A DNA stretch of 64,000 nt from Tunturiibacter empetritectus (GCF_013410875.1 NZ_JACCCU010000003.1:496001-560000), one strand, 5' to 3'. Numbered from the stretch's first letter, positions 19,389-29,208 are shown. Made by a program: numbers and translations. Notes: generated from the sequence alone by a model not told the origin.

Positions 19389-20036
19389 TTATTCGACGAT
19401 CTTGCCGTCGTTGCTGGAGGTGTTCGACGATTTCGCTGAAGAGACCTGCCAGCCGTTGCTGGTGTTGGTGAGCGTGGCCTGGGCGTTCTGAGGCGCGGCG
19501 AGTTCGGTTTGGAGTTGAGGGTAGGCGTTTTGGGTTTCAGCAGCGGTGGCCCATCCGGCCGCATCGGCTACGGTGTAGTGGTAGTTGATCTGGGTGGTGG
19601 CGCCTACGGCGTCGGTGGTGGGGGTGGAGCTGTCGATGCTTGAGACTTTGCGGTGGCCGTAGCAGAAGTTTCCGTAACCAGGTTGGCTGGTGTCAGCGGT
19701 CCAGGCGGCGCGGCCTTTGTCGGAGAGGTCGTAGTTATTGACCTGCTTGCTGGCGATGATGAACTTCTTCTTTTCGGCGGTGGTGCGGACTAAGAGACCC
19801 TGATCGACCAGGGCATCGTAACTGGAGGTTTTACTGGCGTCAGAGGTATCGGCCTGGACTGGGAATTTGATCGGGTCGGACCAAAGGCAGGCGGGATGGG
19901 CCGAGTAGTAGGTATTGATCGCGCTGGTGAAGTTGACGGTGTTGTCGGCTTTTTTGTTACAACCGGTTGCGAGGAGTGCTGCTGCTCCACAGAGGGCAGC
20001 TGCGCGGAGGGTGATGCGGATGTTTTGGCGGGTCAT
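19389..20036 (-). CDS. Putative lipoprotein of unknown function
   Basis: The 215-residue product has a basic N-terminus, a hydrophobic stretch and a lipobox (LLATGC, Cys near 26), followed by NKKADNTVNF. The mature part has three further cysteines (ACLW, FCYGH region) and a Ser/Thr-rich C-terminus. It would be anchored in the inner or outer membrane. It is 120 bases downstream of the response regulator gene and could be the last gene of the sensor/ABC operon, but no function can be assigned. Confidence 0.8.
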   Translation of the reverse strand: MTRQNIRITLRAAALCGAAALLATGCNKKADNTVNFTSAINTYYSAHPACLWSDPIKFPVQADTSDASKTSSYDALVDQGLLVRTTAEKKKFIIASKQVNNYDLSDKGRAAWTADTSQPGYGNFCYGHRKVSSIDSSTPTTDAVGATTQINYHYTVADAAGWATAAETQNAYPQLQTELAAPQNAQATLTNTSNGWQVSSAKSSNTSSNDGKIVE

Positions 20037-20155
20037 TTCAAATGTCTCCTGAGATCTTATCTTTGCCTGGCTTGGCTTCAGGCTTTCAAGTGGGTGGGAT
20101 GCAGGAGATGTTGGTTAGGTCTTCTACGAAAATGGTTGCCTGAGCGGTGCGAAGT

Positions 20156-20770
20156 TTATAGCCAGCCTTTGGTGCGGGCGATGCGGGCTGCGTCGACGCG
20201 ATTGGAGGCGCCCAGCTTGGCGATGGCTTCGGACAGATAGTTACGTACGGTGCCTTCGGAGAGATGGAGTTCAGAGGCTATCTCGGTGCTGCTGCGGCCG
20301 TCGCCGGCGCGCTGGAGGATCTGGCGTTCGCGGTCGGTGAGGGGATCGAGTTCTGCGTTCCAGGCCTCGGCGGCGAGCGCGGGGTCGACGACACGCATGC
20401 CTCGGTGGACGCGGCGGACGGCGTCGGCAAGCTCTTTCGCGGGCCGATCCTTGAGGAGATAGCCGCGGGCCCCGGCGTCGAGCGCTCTGCGTAGGTACCC
20501 CGGGCGGGCGAAGGTTGTAAGGATGATTGTGCGAACGTTAGGATGGCTGGTGCGCAGGTTTGCGGCTAGTTCGAGGCCGGTCATGTGAGGCATCTCGATG
20601 TCGGTGACGAGGACGTCGGGCTTCATGCGGCCAACGGCTTCAAAGGCATCGCGGCCGTTCGCTGTGGTGGCGATGACGGAGATGTCGGCTTCGAGCTCGA
20701 GCAGTGCGGAGAGGGCGCCCAGCACCATGGCTTGATCTTCGGCGAGAACAACTCGGATGGCGGTGCTCAT
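20156..20770 (-). CDS. LuxR/NarL-family response regulator (DesR-like)
   Basis: The 204-residue protein has a receiver domain with acidic pocket AED, phospho-acceptor Asp57 in VTDIEMP and the switch Lys107 in YLLKDRP. A C-terminal LuxR helix-turn-helix follows (LTDRERQILQ, then EIASELHLSEGTVRNYLSEA). It overlaps the histidine kinase stop by 4 bases, so the two are translated together and form a pair. The kinase type and the nearby ABC transporter suggest control of that transporter, as in the Bacillus yvfRSTU and desKR arrangement. The target is an inference. Confidence 0.93.
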   Translation of the reverse strand: MSTAIRVVLAEDQAMVLGALSALLELEADISVIATTANGRDAFEAVGRMKPDVLVTDIEMPHMTGLELAANLRTSHPNVRTIILTTFARPGYLRRALDAGARGYLLKDRPAKELADAVRRVHRGMRVVDPALAAEAWNAELDPLTDRERQILQRAGDGRSSTEIASELHLSEGTVRNYLSEAIAKLGASNRVDAARIARTKGWL

Positions 20771-21939
20771 GTGGTCACGAAGGGAGCTTTGATTTCGCTC
20801 GAATGTGTCGACGATGTTAGGTCGCTCTGGGTGTTGGGAGTGTGAGGAAGCTCGATGAGGATTGTGACGCCTGGGCTGGTTGTGATGGAGAGGCGACCGC
20901 CGAGCGATTGGACGCGCTCTCGCATTCCGCGGAGGCCGTTACCCTCTCTGATCCTGGGCTGGTTTCCGTCGTCGGTGATCAGGAGAGAGTGATAACCGTC
21001 TTCAGAGCGGGCGAAGCGGATGCGACACTGCGTGGCCTTAGCGTGCCGCACGATGTTGGTGACCGCTTCGCGAACGGTGAGGCAGAGAACGGTCTCTTCC
21101 GAGGCGTTGAGTTGGGGGACTGGAGATTCGCAGGAGAGCGCGACACCGGCGGATTGGAGAGTTTTGCGGGTTCGCTCCATTTCGGCGGTGAGGCCCTGAG
21201 ACCGATATCCGCCAATGGCCTCGCGGACTTCGCTGAGGGCTGTTCGCGCGGTCCGTTCCACATCTGCCATCTCCTGAGCCGCGCGTTGTGGATCGCGCTC
21301 GAGGAGACGGCCGGCGAGTTCGGCTTTGAGCACGATGACAGAGAGGGTGTGGCCAAGGACGTCGTGGAGGTCGCGGGCGATGCGTTCGCGTTCGGCTACG
21401 GCGGCTAGGGCGGCGTTCTCTTCCTGGGCGAGGCGGAGCTTGCAGTCGGCGCGTTTCTGCTCGGCGAAGAGGATGTTGCCGCCGCCGATGAGGAAGACGA
21501 GGAAGATGGCGATGAAGACGTTCGGCCATCCGATGTAGAGGGGACGGTGGGGTGTGTTGAAGAGGGCGCCTTCGGCGGCGATGAAGAGAGCTTCCAGGAA
21601 AAAGAGAGAGAGAACGCGGCGTTTGGATTCGATGCTGAAGGGGAGGAAGGCGGCGGCGTAGACGAAGAAGGTGGAGCCGCCGCCGTTCCAGGGAAAGGTG
21701 ATGAGGCCAAGGGCGAAGGTGGCGGCGATCATCCAGTAGCGGGTGGGGCGGCCTTCGTCGGTGGAGCGAACGTAGCCGGTGAAGAGGGCGAGGAAGGCTG
21801 CGAAGACGGCGAGGGTGCCAAACCACAGGCGCGGGCTGGGTTCGAGGATGGGGTCGATGAAGAGGAAGCCGACGTAGGCGAGCCAGAGCCATGCCCAGTT
21901 TCGTGTGTGCCGCTTCGAGGTGGTGTCGGTGGTGCTCAT
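20767..21939 (-). CDS. Membrane sensor histidine kinase, HisKA_3 (DesK-like)
   Basis: The 390-residue protein has about five or six membrane helices (20-155), a short coiled coil, and a HisKA_3 dimerisation domain with the acceptor His192 in RIARDLHDVLGHTLS. The C-terminal HATPase_c domain has the N box (VREAVTNIVRHAKA), ITDDG and GNGLRGMRERV. The sensor part has no large extracytoplasmic domain, so it probably senses membrane state or the activity of a transporter. It is the partner of the overlapping response regulator. Confidence 0.93.
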   Translation of the reverse strand: MSTTDTTSKRHTRNWAWLWLAYVGFLFIDPILEPSPRLWFGTLAVFAAFLALFTGYVRSTDEGRPTRYWMIAATFALGLITFPWNGGGSTFFVYAAAFLPFSIESKRRVLSLFFLEALFIAAEGALFNTPHRPLYIGWPNVFIAIFLVFLIGGGNILFAEQKRADCKLRLAQEENAALAAVAERERIARDLHDVLGHTLSVIVLKAELAGRLLERDPQRAAQEMADVERTARTALSEVREAIGGYRSQGLTAEMERTRKTLQSAGVALSCESPVPQLNASEETVLCLTVREAVTNIVRHAKATQCRIRFARSEDGYHSLLITDDGNQPRIREGNGLRGMRERVQSLGGRLSITTSPGVTILIELPHTPNTQSDLTSSTHSSEIKAPFVTT

Positions 21940-22064
21940 AGATTGTTCCAGTGCAGTTTACGCCGGTTATCGGGGTTTAGAGTTCAGATCTTAGAGGGGG
22001 CACCTCAAGAAAAGGAAACGTATGGCTGCGAGGGACACACAAGAGGTAGAGGATTGCGGTCGGG

Positions 22065-22847
22065 CTAGAAGTTGAGATGAAATGTGAACTTCAACCAGCC
22101 CTCCCATAGGTCGCTCCAGTTGTGGGACAGGATGCCGGGTCGCAAGTTCTTTCGCCATGCCGCCAGAATTCCGTAGAGCACACCAAGGATACTGATTACG
22201 GCGACAGCTCTCCAACCCCGGGGGTGGATCAAACCGAATACAAGGCCCTGGAGAAGAATGCCGAGCCAGAGACGCCCCGTCAGTGCGCTGAACTGGCGTT
22301 GAAGGTAGCCGCGAAAGATCAACTCTTCGCAGAATCCGGCACTGAGTGAGACCGCGATCCAGACACCGATCTCGAACAAACCGCGAACTGGAAAGGTCTC
22401 GTCGTGCGGGCCGGTGGGTGTAGCGAAGAGCCGGGCAAGCACCGCGAACGCTGCAAATGCAGTCGCTTCCCAGAGGATCCAGAAAGGCGCCGCAATCGCG
22501 AGATCTCTCAGAACGTCGCCTACACTCGACCAATGTCGGCCGGAGAGCTTCAGCAGGCTGCCGCCCCCGGATCGCACGCCGCTCCAGACATAGTAAAGAA
22601 TGCCCCAATCGAAGAGGAGCGACTCGATGAATCCGGGAATGATCCTTCTCTGAATCGGCTGTGAACCGGGGGCCGGCTGCGCGGCTCCGGCATGGCTGGC
22701 AGCAGGTCCGTATTGGAGCGCAAAACCGATTGCGAAAACAGCACACAAAATTGCGAGAAGGCCAAATGTGTGTCCATAGCTTGCTACCGGTTCAAGACTT
22801 CGCCGATCTTGATCTGAGGTGCTGTCCCGATCTTTTGAGTCCTGCAT
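22065..22847 (-). CDS. CPBP (Abi/CAAX) family intramembrane metalloprotease-like protein
   Basis: The 260-residue protein has about six hydrophobic segments and the family motifs: EELIFRGY (Glu174, Glu175, Arg179), FGLIHP with His208, and HNWSD near 242. These residues form the glutamate/histidine active site of CAAX prenyl endopeptidase relatives. In bacteria many members are linked to peptide export or bacteriocin immunity. It sits between the ABC-2 permease (51 bases upstream) and the histidine kinase (126 bases downstream), so it belongs to the same operon. Its substrate may be the exported molecule, which is a guess. Confidence 0.88.
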   Translation of the reverse strand: MQDSKDRDSTSDQDRRSLEPVASYGHTFGLLAILCAVFAIGFALQYGPAASHAGAAQPAPGSQPIQRRIIPGFIESLLFDWGILYYVWSGVRSGGGSLLKLSGRHWSSVGDVLRDLAIAAPFWILWEATAFAAFAVLARLFATPTGPHDETFPVRGLFEIGVWIAVSLSAGFCEELIFRGYLQRQFSALTGRLWLGILLQGLVFGLIHPRGWRAVAVISILGVLYGILAAWRKNLRPGILSHNWSDLWEGWLKFTFHLNF

Positions 22848-22897
22848 TAAGGCCTCTCTCGGTTCGTGAGACTCGATACCTCACTGAGGGTTGAGGG

Positions 22898-23686
22898 TTA
22901 CATGTTCTGTTCCCTGCGGTGAAAGAGGAAGCGGCTGAGGCCGAGCATCAGGAGAGTGAAGCCGAGGAGGGCGCTCCAGTGGCTGGCGAGGGGCATGGTG
23001 TCTCCGTAGTGGAAGACGTGAAGCATGAGCTGGGAGAGATGGTAGGTGGGGAGGAAGGGCGCGAAGCCCTGCAGCCAGTGGGGCATGAAGCGGATGGGGA
23101 CCCAGAGGCCGCTGAGGAAGGACATGGGGAGGTAGATGAGATTGATGATGCCGGGCGCGGCGTTGGCGGGGACGAGGAGTGCGAGGAGCAGACCCATGCT
23201 GGCGAAGCAGACGGAGCCGACGACGGTCATGCCGAGCATCTTGACCAGTTCGGCGGGGGAGAGGCGGACGTCGCCGAAGGCGGTGCCGACGAGGGTGAGG
23301 ATGCTGACGATGATGAGGCCGAAGGCGACGGCGGCGGCGCATTTGGCGAAGAGGTAGGCGGAGACGGGCATAGGGCTGGCGCGCTTGAGCTCGAGCCAGC
23401 CGGCGGCGAGATCAGAGGAGAGACCAACGCCGATGCCGAAGAGAGCTGATCCGATGAGGCCGAAGCAGGCGTATCCGGCGAGCATGTACTTGGCCAGGTG
23501 AACGCTGCCGTCGAAGGCGTGGCGATTGGCGAGGCCGAAGATGATGTAGAACATGACGGGAAAGCCTATGGTTGCAAGAGAGAAGGATCGGGTGCGGAGA
23601 AGTTTTACGAACTCGTATTTGGCTTCTTTGCGGTAGATGTCGGGGACGTTGGTTCCGGCGGGTTGGAGGATGGCGGCGGGGTACAT
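22898..23686 (-). CDS. ABC-2 type transporter permease
   Basis: The start at 23686 has the ribosome site AAGGAGA; an upstream ATG at 23725 is weaker. The 262-residue product has six hydrophobic segments of the ABC-2 membrane type, with a cytosolic N-terminus (DIYRKEAKYEFVKLLRTR). It contains the characteristic KYMLAGYACFGLIGSALF and PISFLSG-like (MSFLSGLWVPIRFMP) stretches. It pairs with the ATPase 45 bases upstream to form an exporter. Substrate is unknown: peptides, drugs or lipids are all possible. Confidence 0.9.
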   Translation of the reverse strand: MYPAAILQPAGTNVPDIYRKEAKYEFVKLLRTRSFSLATIGFPVMFYIIFGLANRHAFDGSVHLAKYMLAGYACFGLIGSALFGIGVGLSSDLAAGWLELKRASPMPVSAYLFAKCAAAVAFGLIIVSILTLVGTAFGDVRLSPAELVKMLGMTVVGSVCFASMGLLLALLVPANAAPGIINLIYLPMSFLSGLWVPIRFMPHWLQGFAPFLPTYHLSQLMLHVFHYGDTMPLASHWSALLGFTLLMLGLSRFLFHRREQNM

Positions 23687-23731
23687 TGAAGTCTCCTTGT
23701 CTGGGTGAGGCGCGGATGATGGCACGAATTG

Positions 23732-24676
23732 TCAGGCCTTGGTAAGGGCCAGGAAGGCATCTTCGAGGGCCGGGCTCGCGATCTCGAGTCCGCTGAGAGT
23801 TTCGTCGCGCAGCAGCATCTCGCGGACAACCTCCTCTGCGTTGACTGCGGTCACGATGGTTGCCTCTCCGTGGTGCTCGACGCCGGTTACGGTGGGGAGA
23901 GCGCGCAAAAGCTCGCTGGAAAGGCTGGTGCGGCAGCGGATTCTGCGCCCGCCGCTGTTGCGTTTGATCTCGGCAGGCGTGCCTTCGCAGATGACGCGGC
24001 CTTTGTTGATGACAATGATGCGGTCGGCGAGGGCGTCGGCCTCCTCGAGGTAGTGCGTGGTGAGGAGCACGGTCTTGCCCATGGCGGCGAGGACGCGGAT
24101 CTCTGCCCACAGGCCCCGGCGAGCCTCGATGTCCATACCGACGGTGGGCTCGTCGAGGAAGATGAGGTCGGGGTTGCCGCAGAGGGCGAGGGCGAAGAGG
24201 ACACGCTGCCTCTGGCCGCCGCTGAGCTGGCCGAAGAGACGGTCTTCGATGCCCTGGAGCTGCGCGATGCGGAGGATGTCTGCGGTGGGGAGAGGATTCG
24301 GATAGTAGCTGCGAAAGAGGTCGAGGTGTTCGCGGACCTTTAGCATCTCGGTGATGCGCGAGATCTGGAGCATGGCGCCGACGCGGTTGCGGGTGGCAGC
24401 TTCGCGGGGATCACTGCCGAAGACGCGGGTAGCGCCGGAGGTGGGCGCGATGAGGCCGAGGAGGAGCTTGATGGCGGTGGATTTGCCTGCGCCGTTGGGG
24501 CCGAGGAGAGCGACGATCTCGCCGGGATGCAAGGAGAGGTTGAGACGGTCGAGGGCGAGTGCGTTGCCGTAGCGCTTGGTGACGCCGGTGAGGCTGGCGA
24601 TGGGCTGCTTCGACGCGATTTGAGTTCCGTTGGTGGGCCGGGCTTCGGTCTCGTAGGCGATGGCGGTCAGCGGCAT
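23732..24676 (-). CDS. ABC-2 type transporter ATP-binding protein
   Basis: The 314-residue protein has Walker A (LLGPNGAGKSTAIKLLLG), the signature LSGGQRQRV, Walker B LIFLDEPTVGMD and an H-loop (TTHYLEEADAL). The C-terminal 80 residues form the extra domain common in CcmA/DrrA-type exporters. It is the first gene of the cluster 24676-20156. An 18-base perfect palindrome (24686-24703) covers its ribosome site, which would be a natural operator position. Confidence 0.94.
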   Translation of the reverse strand: MPLTAIAYETEARPTNGTQIASKQPIASLTGVTKRYGNALALDRLNLSLHPGEIVALLGPNGAGKSTAIKLLLGLIAPTSGATRVFGSDPREAATRNRVGAMLQISRITEMLKVREHLDLFRSYYPNPLPTADILRIAQLQGIEDRLFGQLSGGQRQRVLFALALCGNPDLIFLDEPTVGMDIEARRGLWAEIRVLAAMGKTVLLTTHYLEEADALADRIIVINKGRVICEGTPAEIKRNSGGRRIRCRTSLSSELLRALPTVTGVEHHGEATIVTAVNAEEVVREMLLRDETLSGLEIASPALEDAFLALTKA

Positions 24677-24685
24677 GATCGGTCT

Positions 24686-24703
24686 CCTGTATTGAATTAC
24701 AGG
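24686..24703. promoter_or_regulatory. Perfect 18-bp palindrome over the ribosome site of the ABC operon
   Basis: CCTGTATTGAATTACAGG reads CCTGTA / TTGAAT / TACAGG, with 6-bp inverted arms. On the minus strand the arm ends in the AGGAGA ribosome site of the ATPase gene. It could be the binding site of a repressor or response regulator, or an RNA hairpin that hides the ribosome site. No function is proven. Confidence 0.5.
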
Positions 24704-24826
24704 ACGATGATGCGACGGATTGTGCGGCGACAGTAGTGTGGGACGTCAGGAGTTGGAGGTGACAGATGTCATGCTCTGCCGTCGACCGGAGAGCGGTCTT
24801 CTAGAATCGTCCGATACGCTTAGTCT

Positions 24827-25714
24827 ATGCACGATGAGAAAAAGATTCTTCCCTTCGCCGCGCTGTTCGTCGGTATCATTTCGATCTCCTGGTCAGCGAT
24901 CTTCGTGAGATGGACTGACATGTCGGGAGTGGCCTCCGCGTTTTACCGGGTTCTGATTGCTTCGATCGCTCTTTGGATCATTCTGTTGGCGCAAAGAGGC
25001 AGTCGCCTGCGCATTTCGTCGCGGTCAGTGCCGCTATCGGCTCTGGGGGGCATCTTTTTTGCGGCGGACGTAGGTCTCTACAACGTAGCCGTTCTGCACA
25101 CATCGGCTGGCAGCGCTACTTTCCTAGGCAACAACGCTCCCATCGTAGTTGGTCTAGTCACATGGTTCCTAACAAGAAAGCTACCATCCTTCAGATTCTG
25201 GGTGGCTCTGGCAATTGCCATTCTGGGAACATGCCTTATCGTTTCGATCGACTGGAATCATATGCGGTCCTCCTCCTCTGCGGATTTGTTGGCCTCTATC
25301 GCTTCGATCTGCTTTGCGTTTTATCTTTTGACCACAGAGCGACTGAGAACGAATACGGATACAGTGACAATTGTCGTGCTATCCACTACTGCAAGCGCGG
25401 CCGCTCTCTTGGTGTTTTCTTTTGCGGCGCATATCTCGCTAGCTATTCCGGGGTTCCAGTCACTCTTAGCTGTTGCGGGGTTAGGTTTTATCTGCCAACT
25501 GACGGGATATTTCTGCCTTACCTACGCCCTCGGACACGTACCCGCAACGGTCTCCTCAATAGTCTTACTTGCCGTCGCGCCAATCACAGCGCTTCTTGCA
25601 TTCTTTCTCTTTGGAGAACAGATGACGAGGCTACAAATTTTGGGTGGCGGATTTATACTCGCGGCGGTCTGGATTATTGCTAATCAACCACAGCCTTCAA
25701 GTTTAGAAACATAG
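24827..25714 (+). CDS. EamA/DMT-family membrane transporter
   Basis: The 295-residue protein has ten hydrophobic segments in two halves, the duplicated EamA fold (LFVGIISISWSAIFVRWTD, then GFICQLTGYFCLTYALGHVP). Members export metabolites or amino acids. The gene is divergent from the ABC operon and shares a 150-base upstream region with it. The gene has lower GC by eye than its neighbours, which hints at separate ancestry. The substrate cannot be named. Confidence 0.9.
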   Translation: MHDEKKILPFAALFVGIISISWSAIFVRWTDMSGVASAFYRVLIASIALWIILLAQRGSRLRISSRSVPLSALGGIFFAADVGLYNVAVLHTSAGSATFLGNNAPIVVGLVTWFLTRKLPSFRFWVALAIAILGTCLIVSIDWNHMRSSSSADLLASIASICFAFYLLTTERLRTNTDTVTIVVLSTTASAAALLVFSFAAHISLAIPGFQSLLAVAGLGFICQLTGYFCLTYALGHVPATVSSIVLLAVAPITALLAFFLFGEQMTRLQILGGGFILAAVWIIANQPQPSSLET

Positions 25715-25743
25715 GCTCTCATGCTTGGAAGCTGCTACCGAGA

Positions 25744-27066
25744 CTACATATAGTCAACGCCGTACTTAGTCGGGATCTGGGTGAAGGCGATGCGGGTGGG
25801 TGCGGATTCGCGGGCAGGAAGCATGCCGGCGAAGTGCAATTTGGTGTGTCCGTATTTGAGGTTGAGCTTGTCCATGGTGGACGAGAGGCTAGCGCGGTTG
25901 TTGGGGTCCGGGAAGAGCCGCTGTTGCAATTCATCGTCGGGGATGAGGTTATGCAGGGTGATGGCGAGAAAGAAAGGCTTTTGCTGCTCCGAGCTTTTAG
26001 GGCACTGCCGCCAGATGCCCTGCAGGGCTTCGAGGAGAGTAAGGGTGTCATTGCAGGCCTCGAATCGGGCCTCCATACCCCAGGAGGCGTGCTCAATGCC
26101 GCTGGAGTGGCGGCGTGACTTTTCTGCGTGGGCGATCTGCTCTCGCGTAAGGGCGAAACGGATGTTGAAGCAGAGCGAGGTGGTGTGAAATTTTTCCATA
26201 CGCAGGCGCATGGCGGCTTTGTGGAGAAGCTTATGGGCGACGGCCCAGGCTCCGGTGATGGTGCGGAACTGGGGTGCGAGGACGTGGGAGTGACCCAGGG
26301 TCTTCTGGACGTCGGAGGCAGGCGGAGCTCCGTCGTCGCCAACATCGATGCCGCGGAGCCAGTGGTAGAGGCGGTCGCCCCATACGGAGTCCCAGAGCTT
26401 GTGCATGCCGTTGCGGTCGAGAGCGAGAAGCTGCTCCATTGTGGTAATGCCTTTTTTGTTGAGGCGGGCTTCGGTGCGGGCGCCTACACCGGGCAACTCA
26501 CGGAGAGGGAGATGGGCGATGGCGCGGGGCAGCTGCGAGGGCAGGAGGCCTATGAGTCCGTCGGGCTTCTGCATGTCACTGGCGACCTTGGCGAGGTAAC
26601 GGTTGGGCGCCATGCCGATGGAGCAGCGAATGGCTTCACCTACGTTCTTATAGATGGACTGCTTGATCGCGAGGGCGATCTTGCGTGCGTTAGGGGGCTC
26701 CTGTTCGCGACCTATAAGCTCGCAGACGGTTTCGTCGATGGAAGGTATTGAAGTGACATGGCATGCTTGTTCAACAGCTTCTTTTACCGCGTGGGAGTAC
26801 TTGGAGTACTCGGTGTGGCTGCCTTCGATGAGAATGATTCCGGGGCACAGCTTTTTGGCGTCGCCTACGCGGGTGCCGGTCTTGATGCCGAAGGCTTTGG
26901 CCTCGTAGCTGGCGGCGATGCAGCAGGTCGTGTCGGCCATGGTGGGGACCACTGCCAGGGGACGGCCGCGGTATTCGGGGTGCAGTTGCTGCTCAACCGA
27001 CGCGAAGAAGCTGTTCAGGTCGATGTGCAGGAAATGGAAGCGGTCGGGTTGGGCGGGGGTAGACAC
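25744..27066 (-). CDS. Y-family DNA polymerase (DinB/Pol IV-like)
   Basis: The 440-residue product has the catalytic motifs of translesion polymerases: HIDLNSFFASVE (first Asp) and SIPSIDETVCE (SIDE acidic pair), followed by AIRCSIGMAPNRYLAKVASD. The helix-hairpin-helix segment is LPGVGARTEARLNKKGI. It is longer than typical Pol IV (about 350 residues) because of extra C-terminal sequence, and it ends without the usual clamp-binding motif. It could be an imported or specialised type. It probably helps replication past DNA damage. Confidence 0.88.
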   Translation of the reverse strand: MSTPAQPDRFHFLHIDLNSFFASVEQQLHPEYRGRPLAVVPTMADTTCCIAASYEAKAFGIKTGTRVGDAKKLCPGIILIEGSHTEYSKYSHAVKEAVEQACHVTSIPSIDETVCELIGREQEPPNARKIALAIKQSIYKNVGEAIRCSIGMAPNRYLAKVASDMQKPDGLIGLLPSQLPRAIAHLPLRELPGVGARTEARLNKKGITTMEQLLALDRNGMHKLWDSVWGDRLYHWLRGIDVGDDGAPPASDVQKTLGHSHVLAPQFRTITGAWAVAHKLLHKAAMRLRMEKFHTTSLCFNIRFALTREQIAHAEKSRRHSSGIEHASWGMEARFEACNDTLTLLEALQGIWRQCPKSSEQQKPFFLAITLHNLIPDDELQQRLFPDPNNRASLSSTMDKLNLKYGHTKLHFAGMLPARESAPTRIAFTQIPTKYGVDYM

Positions 27067-27094
27067 GGCTCGTACTGGAGATTATATTCGCCTT

Positions 27095-27424
27095 TTATTT
27101 GCTTTTGGCGTTGTCTTGAATGATGTCGTAGGTGATGCCGAAAGGGTCGCGAAAGTATAGGGAGTTCTGGCCTTCGCGGAGGATCTCGCAGCCGTTGTCC
27201 AGCAGGGATTGCCTTGCGGCGTTGATGTCTTCGACGGTGAAGCTGGGGATGGGCGGCTGGGTGTTCAGATCGCGGTTGACGTAGAGGAGGAAGTGGCCGG
27301 TGTCGTATTCGAGGTAGCCGTCGGAGCGGGACAGGAGTGTGAATTTCATCACGTTGGTATAGAAGTTTTCGGCGGCCGTGATGTCTTCGAGGTGGATGGC
27401 GACGCAGTTGTTGGATTTGAACAT
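27095..27424 (-). CDS. VOC-family (glyoxalase-fold) protein
   Basis: The ATG at 27424 has the site AAGAGGTG five bases away. The 109-residue protein is one VOC domain: VAIHLEDITAAENFYTNVMKF, GYLEYDTGHFLLYV and the C-terminal SLYFRDPFGITYDII. Metal ligands are plausible (H and E equivalents), but only one clear His is at the start. Proteins of this size work as dimers in dioxygenases, glyoxalases or resistance proteins. It is 28 bases downstream of the polymerase start region and shares its strand, but the link is not evident. Confidence 0.8.
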   Translation of the reverse strand: MFKSNNCVAIHLEDITAAENFYTNVMKFTLLSRSDGYLEYDTGHFLLYVNRDLNTQPPIPSFTVEDINAARQSLLDNGCEILREGQNSLYFRDPFGITYDIIQDNAKSK

Positions 27425-27542
27425 TTTCGGCACCTCTTGGAGCGTTTGATACTGATTGTAGGCGCCTGCTGGAATGTGGAGACTTGGAATGCGATGAAAG
27501 TGGCAGGACTGTTGCGGTGGTGCGCTGCTAGAATTCCGTTCT

Positions 27543-29204
27543 ATGGCAGCAGCCGAGCATCCCGTTCAAGCAGACGTTCCTGTGGAGAAGTCCCTCAATC
27601 ATCAACGCAAACTGGCAGAGCTTGCCGCTCGCCACGCTATCGCCGAAGAGGGCGGGGGCGAGGAGCGGCGGGAGCGCGAGCGTAAATCGGGCAAGCTTTC
27701 GGCGAGGGAGCGGGTTGAGTTTCTGCTCGATGAGGGCACGTTCGAGGAGACGGACAAGTTCGTTACGCACCGGGCGACCGACTTTGGCATGGCCGAGCAG
27801 CGTGTTCCCGGCGATGGATTTATCACTGGCTACGGGCGGGTGCATGGGCGAGTAGTGTTCGTGTTTGCGCAGGATTTTACGGTGTTTGGCGGGTCGCTTT
27901 CTGAGGCGAATGCGGCGAAGATCGTGAAGATTATGGACATGGCGATGCGTGTAGGCGCGCCATTGGTGGGACTGAATGACTCGGGTGGGGCGCGCATCCA
28001 AGAGGGCGTGGTTTCACTGGCCGGGTATACGGATATCTTTCTGCGAAATACGCTGGCGAGCGGAGTTGTGCCGCAGATCTCGGCGATTCTGGGGCCGTGC
28101 GCGGGAGGCGCAGTGTACTCTCCGGCAATCACGGACTTTACGGTGATGACGGAGAAGACGAGCTATATGTTCGTGACCGGGCCGGATGTGATCAAGACGG
28201 TGACGCACGAGGACGTGACTAAGGAGGCGCTGGGCGGCGCGGTGACGCATAACGAGATCTCCGGCGTGGCGCACTTTATGGCGCATGACGATCAGGAGTG
28301 TCTGGCTACGGTGCGGGAGTTGTTGAGCTTTCTGCCGTCGAACAATCTCGACGACGCACCAAGAAGGCCGACACAGGATGATCCAGGGCGTGCGGATGCT
28401 GCGCTCGACACGATTATTCCTGAGGAGAGCAACCAGCCGTACGACATGGTGGATGTGATCTCGCGCGTGGTGGACGATGGCTACTTCTTTCAGGTGCAGG
28501 AGCACTTTGCGCGAAATATTGTGGTGGGATTTGCGCGTATGGCGGGGCGGCCAGTGGGAATTGTGGCGAATCAGCCGGCGTTTCTTGCGGGTGTGCTGGA
28601 TATCAACGCGAGCGTGAAGGGCGCGAGGTTTGTGCGGTTCTGCGATGCGTTCAATATTCCGCTGATCACCTTTGAGGATGTGCCGGGATTCATGCCGGGG
28701 ATTCAGCAGGAGCATGGCGGCATCATTCGTCATGGAGCGAAGTTGCTGTATGCGTTCGCGGAGGCGACGGTTCCGAAGCTTACAGTGATTACGCGCAAGG
28801 CCTATGGCGGGGCGTACTGCGTGATGAGCTCCAAACATCTACGAACGGATTTAAACCTGGCGTGGCCGACGGCGGAGATCGCGGTGATGGGGCCTGAGGG
28901 AGCGGTGAATATCGTTTACAAGCGTGAACTGGATTCAACCGTGCGCCGGGCTGAGGCGATGTGGCCGCAGGGGAAGGCGTTTACGGAAGAGGAGAAGCTG
29001 GCGATTCTGGCTGAGGCTCGCAAGGATAAGGTGGAGGAGTTTCGCGAGCGGTTTGCTAATCCCTATGTGGCGGCAGAGCGGGGTTACATCGATGCTGTGA
29101 TCAGGCCTAGTGAGACACGGCGACGGTTGAATTCGGCGCTCGATATGCTGGCGACCAAGCGGGATAAGAATCCTGCCAAGAAGCATGGCAACATTCCGCT
29201 GTGA
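27543..29204 (+). CDS. Acyl-CoA (propionyl-CoA type) carboxylase beta subunit
   Basis: The 553-residue carboxyltransferase has both crotonase-fold halves. The N half has [37 protein letters not shown] and [14 protein letters not shown]; the C half has [36 protein letters not shown] and [14 protein letters not shown]. It transfers the carboxyl from biotin to acyl-CoA, giving for example methylmalonyl-CoA. No biotin carboxylase, biotin carrier or mutase gene lies beside it, so the partners are elsewhere. Similar sequences serve as the decarboxylase MmdA. It ends 5 bases before a converging gene. Confidence 0.93.
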   Translation: MAAAEHPVQADVPVEKSLNHQRKLAELAARHAIAEEGGGEERRERERKSGKLSARERVEFLLDEGTFEETDKFVTHRATDFGMAEQRVPGDGFITGYGRVHGRVVFVFAQDFTVFGGSLSEANAAKIVKIMDMAMRVGAPLVGLNDSGGARIQEGVVSLAGYTDIFLRNTLASGVVPQISAILGPCAGGAVYSPAITDFTVMTEKTSYMFVTGPDVIKTVTHEDVTKEALGGAVTHNEISGVAHFMAHDDQECLATVRELLSFLPSNNLDDAPRRPTQDDPGRADAALDTIIPEESNQPYDMVDVISRVVDDGYFFQVQEHFARNIVVGFARMAGRPVGIVANQPAFLAGVLDINASVKGARFVRFCDAFNIPLITFEDVPGFMPGIQQEHGGIIRHGAKLLYAFAEATVPKLTVITRKAYGGAYCVMSSKHLRTDLNLAWPTAEIAVMGPEGAVNIVYKRELDSTVRRAEAMWPQGKAFTEEEKLAILAEARKDKVEEFRERFANPYVAAERGYIDAVIRPSETRRRLNSALDMLATKRDKNPAKKHGNIPL

Positions 29205-29208
29205 CAAC

